Source: Hymenobacter arizonensis (GTDB taxonomy: Bacteria > Bacteroidota > Bacteroidia > Cytophagales > Hymenobacteraceae). From it: 39,985 bases of DNA. Below the pieces are notes generated by a model, which did not search any database, was not told the DNA's origin, and worked only from the letters and a program-made list of their open reading frames with translations. Below are positions 32,365 to 39,985 of the stretch, piece after piece. Within the stretch, counting starts at the first letter, position 1; each line of letters opens with the position of its first letter. The DNA lies in contig NZ_FOXS01000012.1 of the NCBI RefSeq assembly GCF_900115775.1, positions 1 through 39,985 on the forward strand, given 5' to 3'. Made by a program: the position numbers and the translations under genes.

Positions 32365-33486
32365 ATGGAGCTCAGTAAGCAACAAGGGTCAAAAAAGTTA
32401 GAGTATATTAATATATTAAGAGGAGTGGCCGTGTTGATGGTGATACTCGTGCACACCTCACAGAGCGTGAAAGGTATTCACTTCATAACTTATGAAATTG
32501 CCGCCTACGGCCAAATGGGCGTGCAGCTCTTCTTTATCCTTTCTGCCTATACCCTGTGCCTTTCTATGGAGAAACGAGGGGCAAGCGAAGGATTAATGCC
32601 ATTTTATTTAAGAAGATACTTCAGAATTGCTCCACTATACTATTTCGGCATATTATTTTATGGCTTTTGCAATTCGGCCTTGAAATTCGATATGCTAAAC
32701 TTTTCCCTAAAGAATATAGCCGCTAATCTGCTGTTTATCCATGGCCTTTAATTTCCAGCTAACAACAACGTGGTTCCGGGTGGATGGAGTATTGGGGCAG
32801 AGATGATCTTTTATGGCATCTTCCCCTTCCTTTTCCAGTTCTATAGGAATAATTTAACTAGCAGTGGAAAAATGATTGCTGCACCTGTGATTGGGCTGGT
32901 GGTGTGCTATATGATCGTCCAGACAATTGCCTCCTATACTGGGCATAACACTGGTAACAACTCTTACCTTTACTATAGTATTATCAATCAACTTCCTGTG
33001 TTCCTTCTTGGTCTTTCCTACTATTTCTACAGTAAGGCTAAGAACGGTGAGGCTCTGATGCATCCGTTTTTGGTAATAGGAGGCTCCGTGGCATTTACCG
33101 GGGGTGCCTTAGTGTTGTTTGTGTATAACTTTCGTATCACTTTACTACCATTTGTCTCGGGGCTGTCTTTTCTGTTTCTGATTGAAACGATAAAAAATGT
33201 TAGGGTAACAAAACTAAGAGCACTGAGCAAGATTGGCCAGTTATCGTACTCGATGTACCTGTTCCACTTCGTTTTTGCGTGGTATGTCTCAGGAATTATT
33301 TCCAGAAAGCTGCATCCTTACTTAGCTCCTGACCTTATCCTAATTGTATGCTACCTTGTGACCATTGGGGGGACTGCTTTGGTGGCTATGTGGTCAGAGA
33401 AGACCATTGAAAGGTACGGCACCCTTTTAGGAAATAGGATGATTAGTAGTATGGAGACTTGGAGAGAGCGTGGTGAGGTGATATAG
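32365..33486 (+). pseudogene. Acyltransferase-3 family gene split by one in-frame stop
   Basis: A complete membrane acyltransferase of about 373 codons interrupted by TAA at 32749-32751. The upstream half has YINILRGVAVLMVILVHTSQ (Arg and His of the family motif R-x-x-A-x-x-x-V-x-x-x-H), YGQMGVQLFFILSAYTLCLS and FYLRRYFRIAPLYYFGI. The downstream half is in the same frame (NNNVVPGGWSIGAEMIFYGI onward, then KIGQLSYSMYLFHFVFAWYV). The stop replaces a residue between FIHGL and FPANNN; a TAT or TAC Tyr codon is the simplest ancestor. Both halves have starts, but the half-proteins would lack key residues. Such enzymes O-acetylate exported sugars. The gene ends exactly where an IS3 fragment begins (33487). 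Confidence 0.85.
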
Positions 33487-33605
33487 CTAAGCCTGACAGA
33501 GTTGGGACGTGGATTGCAGATGGGTTTCGAAGCGGTTGGATAATGGGTGGCCGAAGGCGAAGTAGCGGCGTTCGGCGTTGTAATAGGCGAGGGGCTTGCA
33601 ACTAC
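33487..33605 (-). pseudogene. IS3-family orfB C-terminal relic
   Basis: The frame reads SCKPLAYYNAERRYFAFGHP, then LSNRFETHLQSTSQLCQA and a stop at 33489-33487. It is the end of an IS3-type transposase (normally Y-Y-N-A-E-R-R-H-S-A-L-G-Y-x-S-P-x-x-F-E-x-x-L), with the catalytic-domain part missing and H-S-A-L changed to Y-F-A-F. No terminal repeat remains: it abuts the stop codon of the split acyltransferase gene. Confidence 0.7.
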
Positions 33606-33927
33606 CAATGCCGTTTAAGTTGGACGGAAACGCGAAACGGGCAAGCAGCTAGCTAAGCTCTTTCGCGGAATGGTCCCTTAACATAATCTATGTTTTACCC
33701 GCTCTCTTGGAATCGCACCGGATGCGCTTGCCCGCGCCGGCTTGCACTTTGCTGGGTCCGGGGCTCCTACCGTGGCGTTTACAAAAGTCATCCCTTCGCG
33801 GTGTTTCGTAAACTCCTATGGCATCCCGGCAGCTGGTTGGGCACTTGGCTTCGGGTCGCTGCCAGTATTTTGCGGAAAGGAGGGTCATAAGTACCCAAGC
33901 GGGCCACTAAAAAAATGCAAATAGTTG
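33606..33927. other. Degraded, unidentified sequence
   Basis: Between two IS3 fragments. Short open frames exist on both strands but none has a motif that I recognise. It is in the place where the front part of an IS3 orfB would be expected, so it may be its decayed remains or inserted foreign DNA. Confidence 0.4.
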
Positions 33928-34231
33928 TTATTTTGACTCCCGCGCAAAATCATAGAATTATCTATCAGAACTATGTCGCGCTCCTGTTCCACGCGCCGCA
34001 ACTCGGCCCGAAAGCGTTTAATCTCGTCGCGCTCCGCACTACTAGGCACCGCTTCGGTCAACGCCTGACGCTGCCAACTACCTAGGAGGGCGACAGGCTC
34101 AGCGCCCGAGCCACGTCCAATTCGGTTTGGCGGACCCCAGCGGCCACTTGGCACACGCACTCCGCTTTAAGGGCAGGCATGTATTCTTTGCGGGTCAGCG
34201 GCGGGACGCTGGAAATCACTTTGGTCGACAT
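33928..34231 (-). pseudogene. IS3-family orfA (HTH transposase subunit) relic
   Basis: It starts with ATG at 34231: MSTKVISSVPPLTRKEYMPA, then LKAECVCQVAAGVRQTELDV and ARALSLSPS before a TAG. One base of shift restores LGSWQRQALTEAVPSSAERD and EIKRFRAELRRVEQERDIV, the leucine-zipper-like end typical of IS3 orfA. A second shift near the end would give FAREPK-like sequence and the TAA at 33930-33928. The helix-turn-helix portion (VRQVAAG-x-R-x-x-D-V-A-R-A-L) is still visible. Two frameshifts make it inactive. It begins only 2 bp inside a direct-repeat copy of the IS end. Confidence 0.75.
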
Positions 34232-34354
34232 GGGCAGTGGAAGGTAAGACGTGCCCTAGTCTGTTTTTACTCAACCACCTCAAGGATACAGTTCCTCAGT
34301 CATGGGCAAAGGAGGATAAGACTTCTCAATGTCCGTTTTAGCTAGACCACCTCA
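34229..34354. repeat. Two direct copies of a 54-bp IS3-type end
   Basis: Positions 34229-34282 and 34301-34354 align without gaps over 54 bp with 39 identities. Both begin CATGGGCA and end ACCACCTCA, so read on the minus strand each begins TGAGGTGGT, an IS3-type terminus. The outer copy matches the orphan end at 30851-30872 most closely. Having two diverged ends 72 bp apart suggests nested or successive insertions of related elements. Confidence 0.75.
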
Positions 34355-34877
34355 GGCTGCCAATAGGCAGCAAGCGTTAAATTGGAGAAGCTTGCTACTT
34401 ATTCTCTGCGCTGTGGGACCGCTCTTTATGGTACTACGGCGGCGGCAAGCCACAGAAAATGTGTGGCTTTACGAGCCCTACGGTCGGTTCTTGCAGAATC
34501 CTTTGGCCACGCAGGGCGCGGGGTCACCACTTACGGTGTTTCACTACGGCAGGAGCAACGAGACGGTGAGATACGACGCCCTACTGGAGTTCTATGCGTT
34601 GGCCTTTCGGCACGAGTACCCAGTCGACACGCTGGACGTGCGCTATACTGCCACACACCTGCCAGCTGGCCGCGTAGTCTTGCTCTGCGGAGCGGCCGCA
34701 CGGACAGAAGTAACCACCCACTACCGCACCCGCACCCTGTACACTGCTGACTCGTGCTTGACGCTGCAGGTGCTGGGGCCACGCGAGAAAAAAAGCAAAA
34801 ATCAGGCGCTATTGGTACGAAGACGACAAGCAAATAGCTGCGAACAACGAAAGACCGTACATAGTACTACTCTTTAA
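34329..34877 (+). pseudogene. C-terminal fragment of a membrane protein, truncated by the IS end
   Basis: The open frame starts with an ATG inside the IS end, so its first nine residues are IS-derived. The rest has one membrane helix (WRSLLLILCAVGPLFMVLRR) and a soluble tail (NVWLYEPYGRFLQNP, then FYALAFRHEYPVDTLDVRYT and YTADSCLTLQVLGP). This looks like the end of a multi-span membrane protein, possibly a glycosyltransferase of the ArnT/PMT-like sort, but I cannot prove this. A 7-A run at 34788-34794 seems to have caused a frameshift: another frame continues RRYWYEDDKQIAANNERPYI in a protein-like way. It is therefore broken at both ends. Confidence 0.5.
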
Positions 34878-34888
34878 TGCCCGTTTAC

Positions 34889-35980
34889 TCATGCTTTTTC
34901 CAGCAACTGTTGAAGGTTTTTACCCAACATGCTGATGTAGCGTCGTTCAATCCAAACATGCATTAAGTAAGACAGTAAAAGCACCATGGCAAGCATGCTT
35001 GCGAGTAGAAAGTACTTGTCAACTTTGCTGCCCAATTGCTGAAGCACCACATACCCCATGTTGTGATGCAGCAAATACACTGGATAGGTCAGGGCGCCGG
35101 CCCACGTTAGCCACTTTGCAGGGCCTAATCTCCTTTTGCTATTGACAATCATCAAAAACACCACAAAGCAACCGGTTACCACGGCGCACACCACCGGCAA
35201 CGAAAACGGCTGATGGTAATACAGGACCGTCAACTTCATGCCAGCCCTGGCGGACCGTAGGCACAGTCCATAGCTGGACAGCAGCAGTAGATAAAGCTTC
35301 CACGCCGCTGCCTGTTTTGTCTGTAGCAAGTACAAAACCATGCCAGCCACAAAAAATGGTGCTTGGCTGGGAAGCAATAAGATCACAAAGGGGATTGGTG
35401 TCTCTACGGGACCAATCAGCGCGCAGTAGGTTAGCCACAGCGCCAAAAAAGGCACCAAATGCTTTTTTATCCAACCAAAGGCGATGAGTAAGGAAATCAG
35501 AAAATAAAAACTAATTTCATAAGTGAGCGTCCAGTATACGCCGTCAAGGTCACGTATGCCACAAAAGCCCTGCAACATGGTCATGCTAGCCAGATACCTT
35601 TTCACGGGGGCCGCCATCATGGGCGACCAGAATGGAGAAGATGTGGTGGGGCCCCACAAGCGGACTACCACAAAAGTGAGGGTACATGCCACCCAATAGG
35701 CAGGATATAAACGTTTTACGCGAGAAATAAAAAACTGACTTAACGTTTTGCCTTGAGCCGACATCAAGACTACATAGCCGCTAATGATAAAGAAAAGCTC
35801 AACGCCTAAATACCCGTACTTAGAGACTGCTTCAATGCCTGCATACGCAACCGGACTGGCATGGTCGGCATAGTATCCTCGAAAAGTAAAATGAAACAGC
35901 ACAACGGACATCGCTGCAATGAAACGAAGCAGATCAATTTCGTGGTAACGGATGGGCTGGTGGTGTAATTCCGGTTCCAT
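34889..35980 (-). CDS. Acyltransferase-3 family membrane protein
   Basis: A 363-residue protein from ATG 35980. A longer frame to 36181 adds 67 residues without a typical start, while MEPELHHQPIRYHEIDLLRF is the normal family beginning. The conserved RFIAAMSVVLFHFTFRGYYA (Arg and His), YGYLGVELFFIISGYVVLMS and FFISRVKRLYPAYWVACTLT are all present. About ten membrane spans follow. YWTLTYEISFYFLISLL is the usual W-[ST]-L-x-x-E-x-x-F/Y segment. Such enzymes transfer acetyl or other acyl groups to sugars in the periplasm or membrane. It is intact amid decayed DNA, so probably still selected. Acyl donor and target unknown. Confidence 0.88.
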   Translation of the reverse strand: MEPELHHQPIRYHEIDLLRFIAAMSVVLFHFTFRGYYADHASPVAYAGIEAVSKYGYLGVELFFIISGYVVLMSAQGKTLSQFFISRVKRLYPAYWVACTLTFVVVRLWGPTTSSPFWSPMMAAPVKRYLASMTMLQGFCGIRDLDGVYWTLTYEISFYFLISLLIAFGWIKKHLVPFLALWLTYCALIGPVETPIPFVILLLPSQAPFFVAGMVLYLLQTKQAAAWKLYLLLLSSYGLCLRSARAGMKLTVLYYHQPFSLPVVCAVVTGCFVVFLMIVNSKRRLGPAKWLTWAGALTYPVYLLHHNMGYVVLQQLGSKVDKYFLLASMLAMVLLLSYLMHVWIERRYISMLGKNLQQLLEKA

Positions 35981-36844
35981 AGTCGGCAAAGAGGTGTTGC
36001 GGGCGCTTTTGTAAAATTGATAGTTTGTGGACCTAGCCAGAGCCAGAAAGGTAAAGTGGCTGATGCTGCATGAGATGTTCGCGCGGAAAAGGAAAGCTGT
36101 GGGACCAACCCGATGCTCCGAAAGGTTCACCTTAGCCCCCCGCCATTGGCGTGCTGCCCCCTCAGCAACGTGGAAGAACACCTGGATTTGGTTTCCTGGG
36201 CCACCCGGCTGGGAACCACCTTTTTGAACCTTAAAGAAAGCTAAAATTTAGCTTCAATTGCGTAGGTGGATTGAGCGCGGTGGCTGCGGGCCTTCTTGGG
36301 CGCGCTGAGCATGGAGGCAATTGGCAACAAAGGCTTCCCAAACTTGTGGGTCACCTTTCAGTGCCCGCCGTAACCCAGGTACCGGCTTTCGCTGGGGGAA
36401 AGGGCCTGCTCCTATTGGGCATCCTGATGACCGGGGGCCTGGCACTACGTCCAGTCCCTATCGCTTTCCCACATAAGGTGCCCTGGCTGTTTTGCGGTCC
36501 AATCCAGCACGAAGTTAACATCATCTATTTCGTCAATAGGCTGTTATGCGCTGTACTGCACGGCTAGCTCATTCACGCGGCTGTCCTGGATATCCACTGT
36601 GTGGCTCACTGACACTGTGGCGCATTTACTAGTTAAGTTGCTCTGCAAAATGCCGGCGCGGCCGGTGGTCTTAATGTCGCGCACCGGCTCCTGCACGCGC
36701 ACCACAAGTTGCCGCTCGACCGCACGCTGAGCAGCGTACGCCGCCAAGTTCAGCCCACCTTTTCGGACTGGTAGCAGGCGCGGGCAAAGGCCAGCAACTT
36801 CAGCTAGAGCAGGCCGGGCAACGGCCGGTCTTTCTCGGTCAGAA
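35981..36844. other. Decayed DNA with remains of an unidentified minus-strand gene
   Basis: No intact gene. On the minus strand one frame from about 36780 to 36440 reads like protein: NLAAYAAQRAVERQLVVRVQ, GILQSNLTSKCATVSVSHTV, QDSRVNELAVQYSA, an in-frame TAA, then QPIDEIDDVNFVLDWTAKQP and a stop. I do not recognise the family. The rest (35981-36430) shows nothing supportable on either strand. Confidence 0.4.
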
Positions 36845-37519
36845 ATTTCAATTTTCCGCCCCTGATCACGACGCCGCGTTTTTCCCTTAAAGCCCCTTCT
36901 CTGACCCTGATGGAAGACCTGCTAGCCGTCTACGGGCAGGCTTACGACCCGCACTTTCTCGTCGTCTTCGACGAACGCTCTTGTGTGCTGCACAGCCAGC
37001 CCGTCGAGTCGTTACTGCCCGTGCTGGCCCGACTCGGGCAGGGAAACCGATGGCGAAAGCCAACCGGCCCCGGCGGGAAAGAAGGGCCTATATGCGCCAA
37101 GACACAGCTCGCCTGCTGGTGGCCTTCGAAGCGAGTACGGGCCGGCGCATGTTCAAGGTCTCGGGGCAGCGCACCGGATCTGATTACTGCTGCTTTTTGC
37201 AAGCCTTGGCGGCAGCTTACCAGCAGGCCAAAAAAACGTGCTGGTGCATGACAACTTGAAAACCCACACTGATGTCGTGTTCTACCAGCTCCGCAGGCCT
37301 GCGGCCTTAGCCTCACGCTTCGAAGCGCATTACACGCCCAAAGATGCTTCCTGGCTCAACTTGACCCAGCTCGAACTCACGGCCATCGCCCGCCAGTGCC
37401 TGCACTACCCCCTCCCCTCCCAGGCTGAACTGCGCGCTCACATCAAGGACTAGATGGCCAAGCGCAATGCCTGCCGTGCCAACGTTAATTGGCAGTTCTC
37501 ACTCGAGAAGTCCCGCTAG
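36845..37519 (+). pseudogene. IS630-family transposase relic
   Basis: A DDE transposase in several frames: PDHDAAFF, then (other frame) MEDLLAVYGQAYDPHFLVVF-DERS, then QDTARLLVAFEASTGRRMFK with YCCFLQALAAAYQQAKK, then VLVHDNLKTHTDVVFYQL and FEAHYTPKDASWLNLTQLEL with ARQCLHYPLPSQAELRAHIK. A TAG replaces a probable Trp codon after IKD, and MAKRNACRANVNWQFSLEKS follows to the stop at 37517-37519. The three acidic residues of the IS630 triad (F-D-E, H-D-N, W-L-N-x-x-x-x-E) can all be seen, but at least three frameshifts and one stop make it dead. One shift falls in a 7-A run. The helix-turn-helix front part is missing. Terminal repeats not found. Confidence 0.8.
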
Positions 37520-37673
37520 AAACTCACCTGCCACTAACTATCAGAAAGTTTGTATGGCTAATTCCCCTGATAAGCACTAGTGACTGTTGCATAAATCCAC
37601 AGTGAGTAGCGTGCAGCGCATTTGGCAGCTAAAATAGACCGACTCAAGTCAATTTTGCTTATATAAGTAGATA

Positions 37674-38846
37674 CTACCTTTGGTTAGTAAGGGTTTTGTA
37701 ACGCAACCTTCTATTCAGGGGATGTTCAACCCCCTTGTATAAAGCAATGGATAACAAAGTATAACCAACCAAGCGCCCCGCCCAATGGCCCGTTATGAAG
37801 TGTGAAAAGATCAAATCTGTAGCACCTAAGTGCAATAAATAAAACCCATAGGAACCCTTACCCAGTACGTCAAAAGTTTTGGTACTTAATATCCTCTGCA
37901 GCCAAGTATGTTCCGTTATCAGTCCCCAGATCATAGCAGCAATAGGTATAGGAAGCAGAATATTTGTCATTAGGCGAAGCGCAACAAGATGAGTTACAGA
38001 TTGAGAGGGGAATGTATATTCAATCATGGCCATACAAATCATCCCAACTACTACTCCAGCACTTCCGAGCCATGTAGCTTTCACGCAGAATCGCGGCTGC
38101 ATGATACGCCGTGGGTGAGCAACCCAGTAACCTAATGCCATTCCAACAAGGAACTCTACGCACCGACCAAAAAATGTATCGCTACCCATAAAGGTCAGGT
38201 TATTCATCAAACCGTAATATGGCAGGTAGTGACTACAAAAAGCTACCAATGCACTCCCGATAGCAAAGAACAGTAGAGGATAGAGATAGATGCGATGAAA
38301 ATTACGCCTGATACCAATCAATAAAAAAGGGGCGCACACGTAAAATGTTTCTTCAACCGTCAGTGTCCAAGCAGTAGGAACCCCTATCAGCGACAATTCT
38401 TGGAAATAGGCACGAGTTAGCGTTAGGTTTAAGAAAAGGACCGTTACCTTGTCTAAAGCTCTATAAGTCGCGGGCCACTCATAGTAATTGCTGATAGGTC
38501 GGAGTATCATCACCCCAAAAGTGAAGACTGTCAACAGCAGGTAAACGGGATAAATCCGAGCAAATCGGTTCTGCAAATAGCTCCAAAACCATGGCGCTGT
38601 CATTAAAATTCTATTCAGATAGCGGGTAGTAATTAGAAAACCACTCAAGACAAAGAATATATTTACTCCTATGTATCCTTGCTGGATCAGTCGAATAGCC
38701 CAGGTGATAGAAGTAGTAGTTCTAAGGGGCAATTCAGGCACTAGATGATAAAAAAATACCATCAGCGCAGCAACGTATCGTAGACCAGTCAGGGCAGGAA
38801 AATACTTATTGGTTTGGGGAGCAGTATTTGCGATAGAAGTTATCAC
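37674..38846 (-). CDS. Acyltransferase-3 family membrane protein
   Basis: A 390-residue membrane protein with about ten spans and a normal family length. YFPALTGLRYVAALMVFFYH contains the conserved Arg and His. QGYIGVNIFFVLSGFLITTR, FWSYLQNRFARIYPVYLLLT and the segment GVPTAWTLTVEETFYVCAPF (W-x-L-x-x-E-x-x-F) are characteristic. The C-terminus GKGSYGFYLLHLGATDLIFS is also typical. It would acylate a sugar at the membrane and may decorate the polymer made by the upstream locus, but its separation by relic DNA makes the link tentative. The nearest upstream gene on the same strand is an IS481 transposase, ending about 130 bp before its start. Confidence 0.9.
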   Translation of the reverse strand: MITSIANTAPQTNKYFPALTGLRYVAALMVFFYHLVPELPLRTTTSITWAIRLIQQGYIGVNIFFVLSGFLITTRYLNRILMTAPWFWSYLQNRFARIYPVYLLLTVFTFGVMILRPISNYYEWPATYRALDKVTVLFLNLTLTRAYFQELSLIGVPTAWTLTVEETFYVCAPFLLIGIRRNFHRIYLYPLLFFAIGSALVAFCSHYLPYYGLMNNLTFMGSDTFFGRCVEFLVGMALGYWVAHPRRIMQPRFCVKATWLGSAGVVVGMICMAMIEYTFPSQSVTHLVALRLMTNILLPIPIAAMIWGLITEHTWLQRILSTKTFDVLGKGSYGFYLLHLGATDLIFSHFITGHWAGRLVGYTLLSIALYKGVEHPLNRRLRYKTLTNQR

Positions 38847-38973
38847 TCAAAGAATAAGGTTTAAAGGAATAAGACGAAAAAACTTAATCCTAGCGGTTAG
38901 AATGCAAGTATTGATAGATGCGATAATAAAAATACATTACAAGAAGATAATTACTTCGTTTGTAGGGAAAGAA

Positions 38974-39924
38974 CTAGGTGTATAGTCCCAGCGTGAGGTG
39001 GGTCGGGTTTCGGGTAAATATAGTCGGGTTCTTTTGCCACTGCGCACAGACGAATTCATGTGGGGTCAGCCCGCGTAGCGTCTTCAAGCGCTTGGCGTGG
39101 TTGTAGGCTAGCAAAAAGGCTTGCAAGTGCTCGTTGAGCTCGTCGGTGCTCTGGTAGTGGAAGCGCTTGACGGTGGCTTCTTTGATGGTGCGGTTCATGC
39201 GCTCGACCTGGCCGTTGGTCCAGGGGTGAGCTGGCTTCGTGAGACGATGCTCGACACCATATTCGCGGCAAATGCGGTCAAAACTGTGCCCACCCGGCAG
39301 AAATTGGTGCGGCTGGGGCGTGAACTGCACCCCGTTGTCGGTCAGCACGGTATGCGCTTTGTAGGGCAGCTTGTCGAGCACGCGCCGCAGAAATTCGGCC
39401 GCGGCGACCCGTTTGGCACGCGGATGTAATTCGGCAAACGCCACCTTGCTGGTGCGGTCGATGGCCACAAAAAGGTATTGCTTACCTTCCTCGGTCTGGA
39501 CCTCGGCGAAATCGACGTGCAGGTAGCCGATGGGGTAGTCTTTGAATTTCTTTTTCGGCGGGCTCTGCCCGTCCTCGTTCAGCGGCAGGCGACTGATGCC
39601 GTGGCGTTGGAAACAGCGGTGCAGCGCCGAGCGGGACAGGTGCGGAATCGTGGCCTGCAGGGCGTACAGGCAGTCATCGAGTGCCAGCAAGGTGTGCCGA
39701 CGAAAGGCCACGGCGATGGCTTCCTGCTCGGCGCTGAGCACCGTCGATACCGGCTTGGGGCCCATGGGCGCATCGGCTGTAGTCGGGCGCTTGCGCCACT
39801 TGGCCACCGTTTTGGGGTTGATGCTGTAGCGGGCAGCTAAGCTTTGTAGGCTTTCCTGGCTGTGTTGGATAGCGCGCCGTACTGCCGCTGTTGTGCGGGC
39901 GCTGCCGTGGAGTACTTGTCCCAT
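38974..39924 (-). CDS. IS481-family transposase (DDE, rve core)
   Basis: A 316-residue transposase from ATG 39924; a TTG at 39936 gives four more residues but MGQVLHGSARTTAAVRRAIQ is the typical start. A helix-turn-helix at about 23-48 (ESLQSLAARYSINPKTVAKW) is followed by the linker TADAPMGPK. The integrase core has the first Asp in YLHVDFAEV (D138), the second in VLTDNGVQFT (D196) and the Glu in TNGQVERMNRTIKE (E241). The gene is intact, so the element may still be mobile. The TAG stop (38976-38974) lies in the terminal CTAG of the element. Confidence 0.93.
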   Translation of the reverse strand: MGQVLHGSARTTAAVRRAIQHSQESLQSLAARYSINPKTVAKWRKRPTTADAPMGPKPVSTVLSAEQEAIAVAFRRHTLLALDDCLYALQATIPHLSRSALHRCFQRHGISRLPLNEDGQSPPKKKFKDYPIGYLHVDFAEVQTEEGKQYLFVAIDRTSKVAFAELHPRAKRVAAAEFLRRVLDKLPYKAHTVLTDNGVQFTPQPHQFLPGGHSFDRICREYGVEHRLTKPAHPWTNGQVERMNRTIKEATVKRFHYQSTDELNEHLQAFLLAYNHAKRLKTLRGLTPHEFVCAQWQKNPTIFTRNPTHLTLGLYT

Positions 39925-39985
39925 AGGTTCGTGCAAAATTCCAGCCCGGAAAATACACCATCACTCCTTGGGACTATACACCTAG
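38974..39985 (-). mobile_element. IS481-family insertion sequence, complete
   Basis: A 1012-bp element bounded by 17-bp perfect inverted repeats (CTAGGTGTATAGTCCCA at 38974-38990 and its complement at 39969-39985). It contains one intact transposase gene on the minus strand. If the outer CTAG is a target duplication rather than IS sequence, the element proper is 38978-39981. The last base of the window is the last base of the repeat, so the flank on that side is not visible. Confidence 0.88.

Noticed and set aside
1..39985. CRISPR arrays, tRNA or rRNA genes
   Set aside because: No regularly spaced repeats and no tRNA-like or rRNA sequence were noticed on reading the window.

Overview
The window looks like a contig from a Bacteroidota bacterium of the Hymenobacter/Cytophagales type. 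This is an inference from three things: the Bacteroidetes-style short Wza and Wzc-like kinase pair, genes with few obvious Shine-Dalgarno sequences, and the style of the IS5, IS3, IS630 and IS481 transposases. No rRNA or other taxonomic marker is present. Base composition is mosaic: the integrase fragment at the left edge and the IS pieces are GC-rich, while the central sugar-polymer genes, especially about 6.3-9.0 kb, are strongly AT-rich.

Layout. (1) 1-551: the amino-terminal part of a tyrosine recombinase running off the left edge, then 1.1 kb without a gene. (2) 1665-29607: one long plus-strand exopolysaccharide/capsule locus. It starts with an outer-membrane export lipoprotein (Wza-like), a polymerase/tyrosine-kinase protein (Wzc-like) and a Wzx-like flippase. 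It continues with glycosyltransferases of several families, three hexapeptide acetyltransferases, a Wzy-like polymerase and a VanZ-like membrane protein. It ends with an ABC exporter (Wzm/Wzt, Wzt with a carbohydrate-binding C-terminus), a glycosyltransferase-methyltransferase fusion, a polysaccharide deacetylase and another glycosyltransferase. A 1.6 kb island of dead genes (20680-22253: lipoprotein, IS5 and IS3 relics) interrupts it. (3) 29790-30773: an exostosin-type (GT47-like) gene on the opposite strand. (4) 30851-37519: a gene graveyard with IS3 ends and fragments, a dead plasmid-type Rep_3 initiator, a degenerate conserved hypothetical, an acyltransferase-3 gene cut by one stop codon, a truncated membrane-protein fragment and an IS630 relic. 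One intact acyltransferase-3 gene (34889-35980) lies inside this zone. (5) 37674-39985: a second intact acyltransferase-3 gene and a complete IS481-family element whose terminal repeat ends exactly at the last base of the window.

How it works together (inference). The locus has parts for two export routes: Wzx/Wzy with Wza/Wzc, and an ABC transporter. The Wzt C-terminal domain, followed directly by a GT-methyltransferase fusion, resembles the logic of systems in which a modified chain end is recognised for export. The acetyltransferases, acyltransferases and deacetylase would decorate the polymer. No priming sugar-phosphate transferase and no nucleotide-sugar synthesis genes are visible, so those must lie elsewhere.
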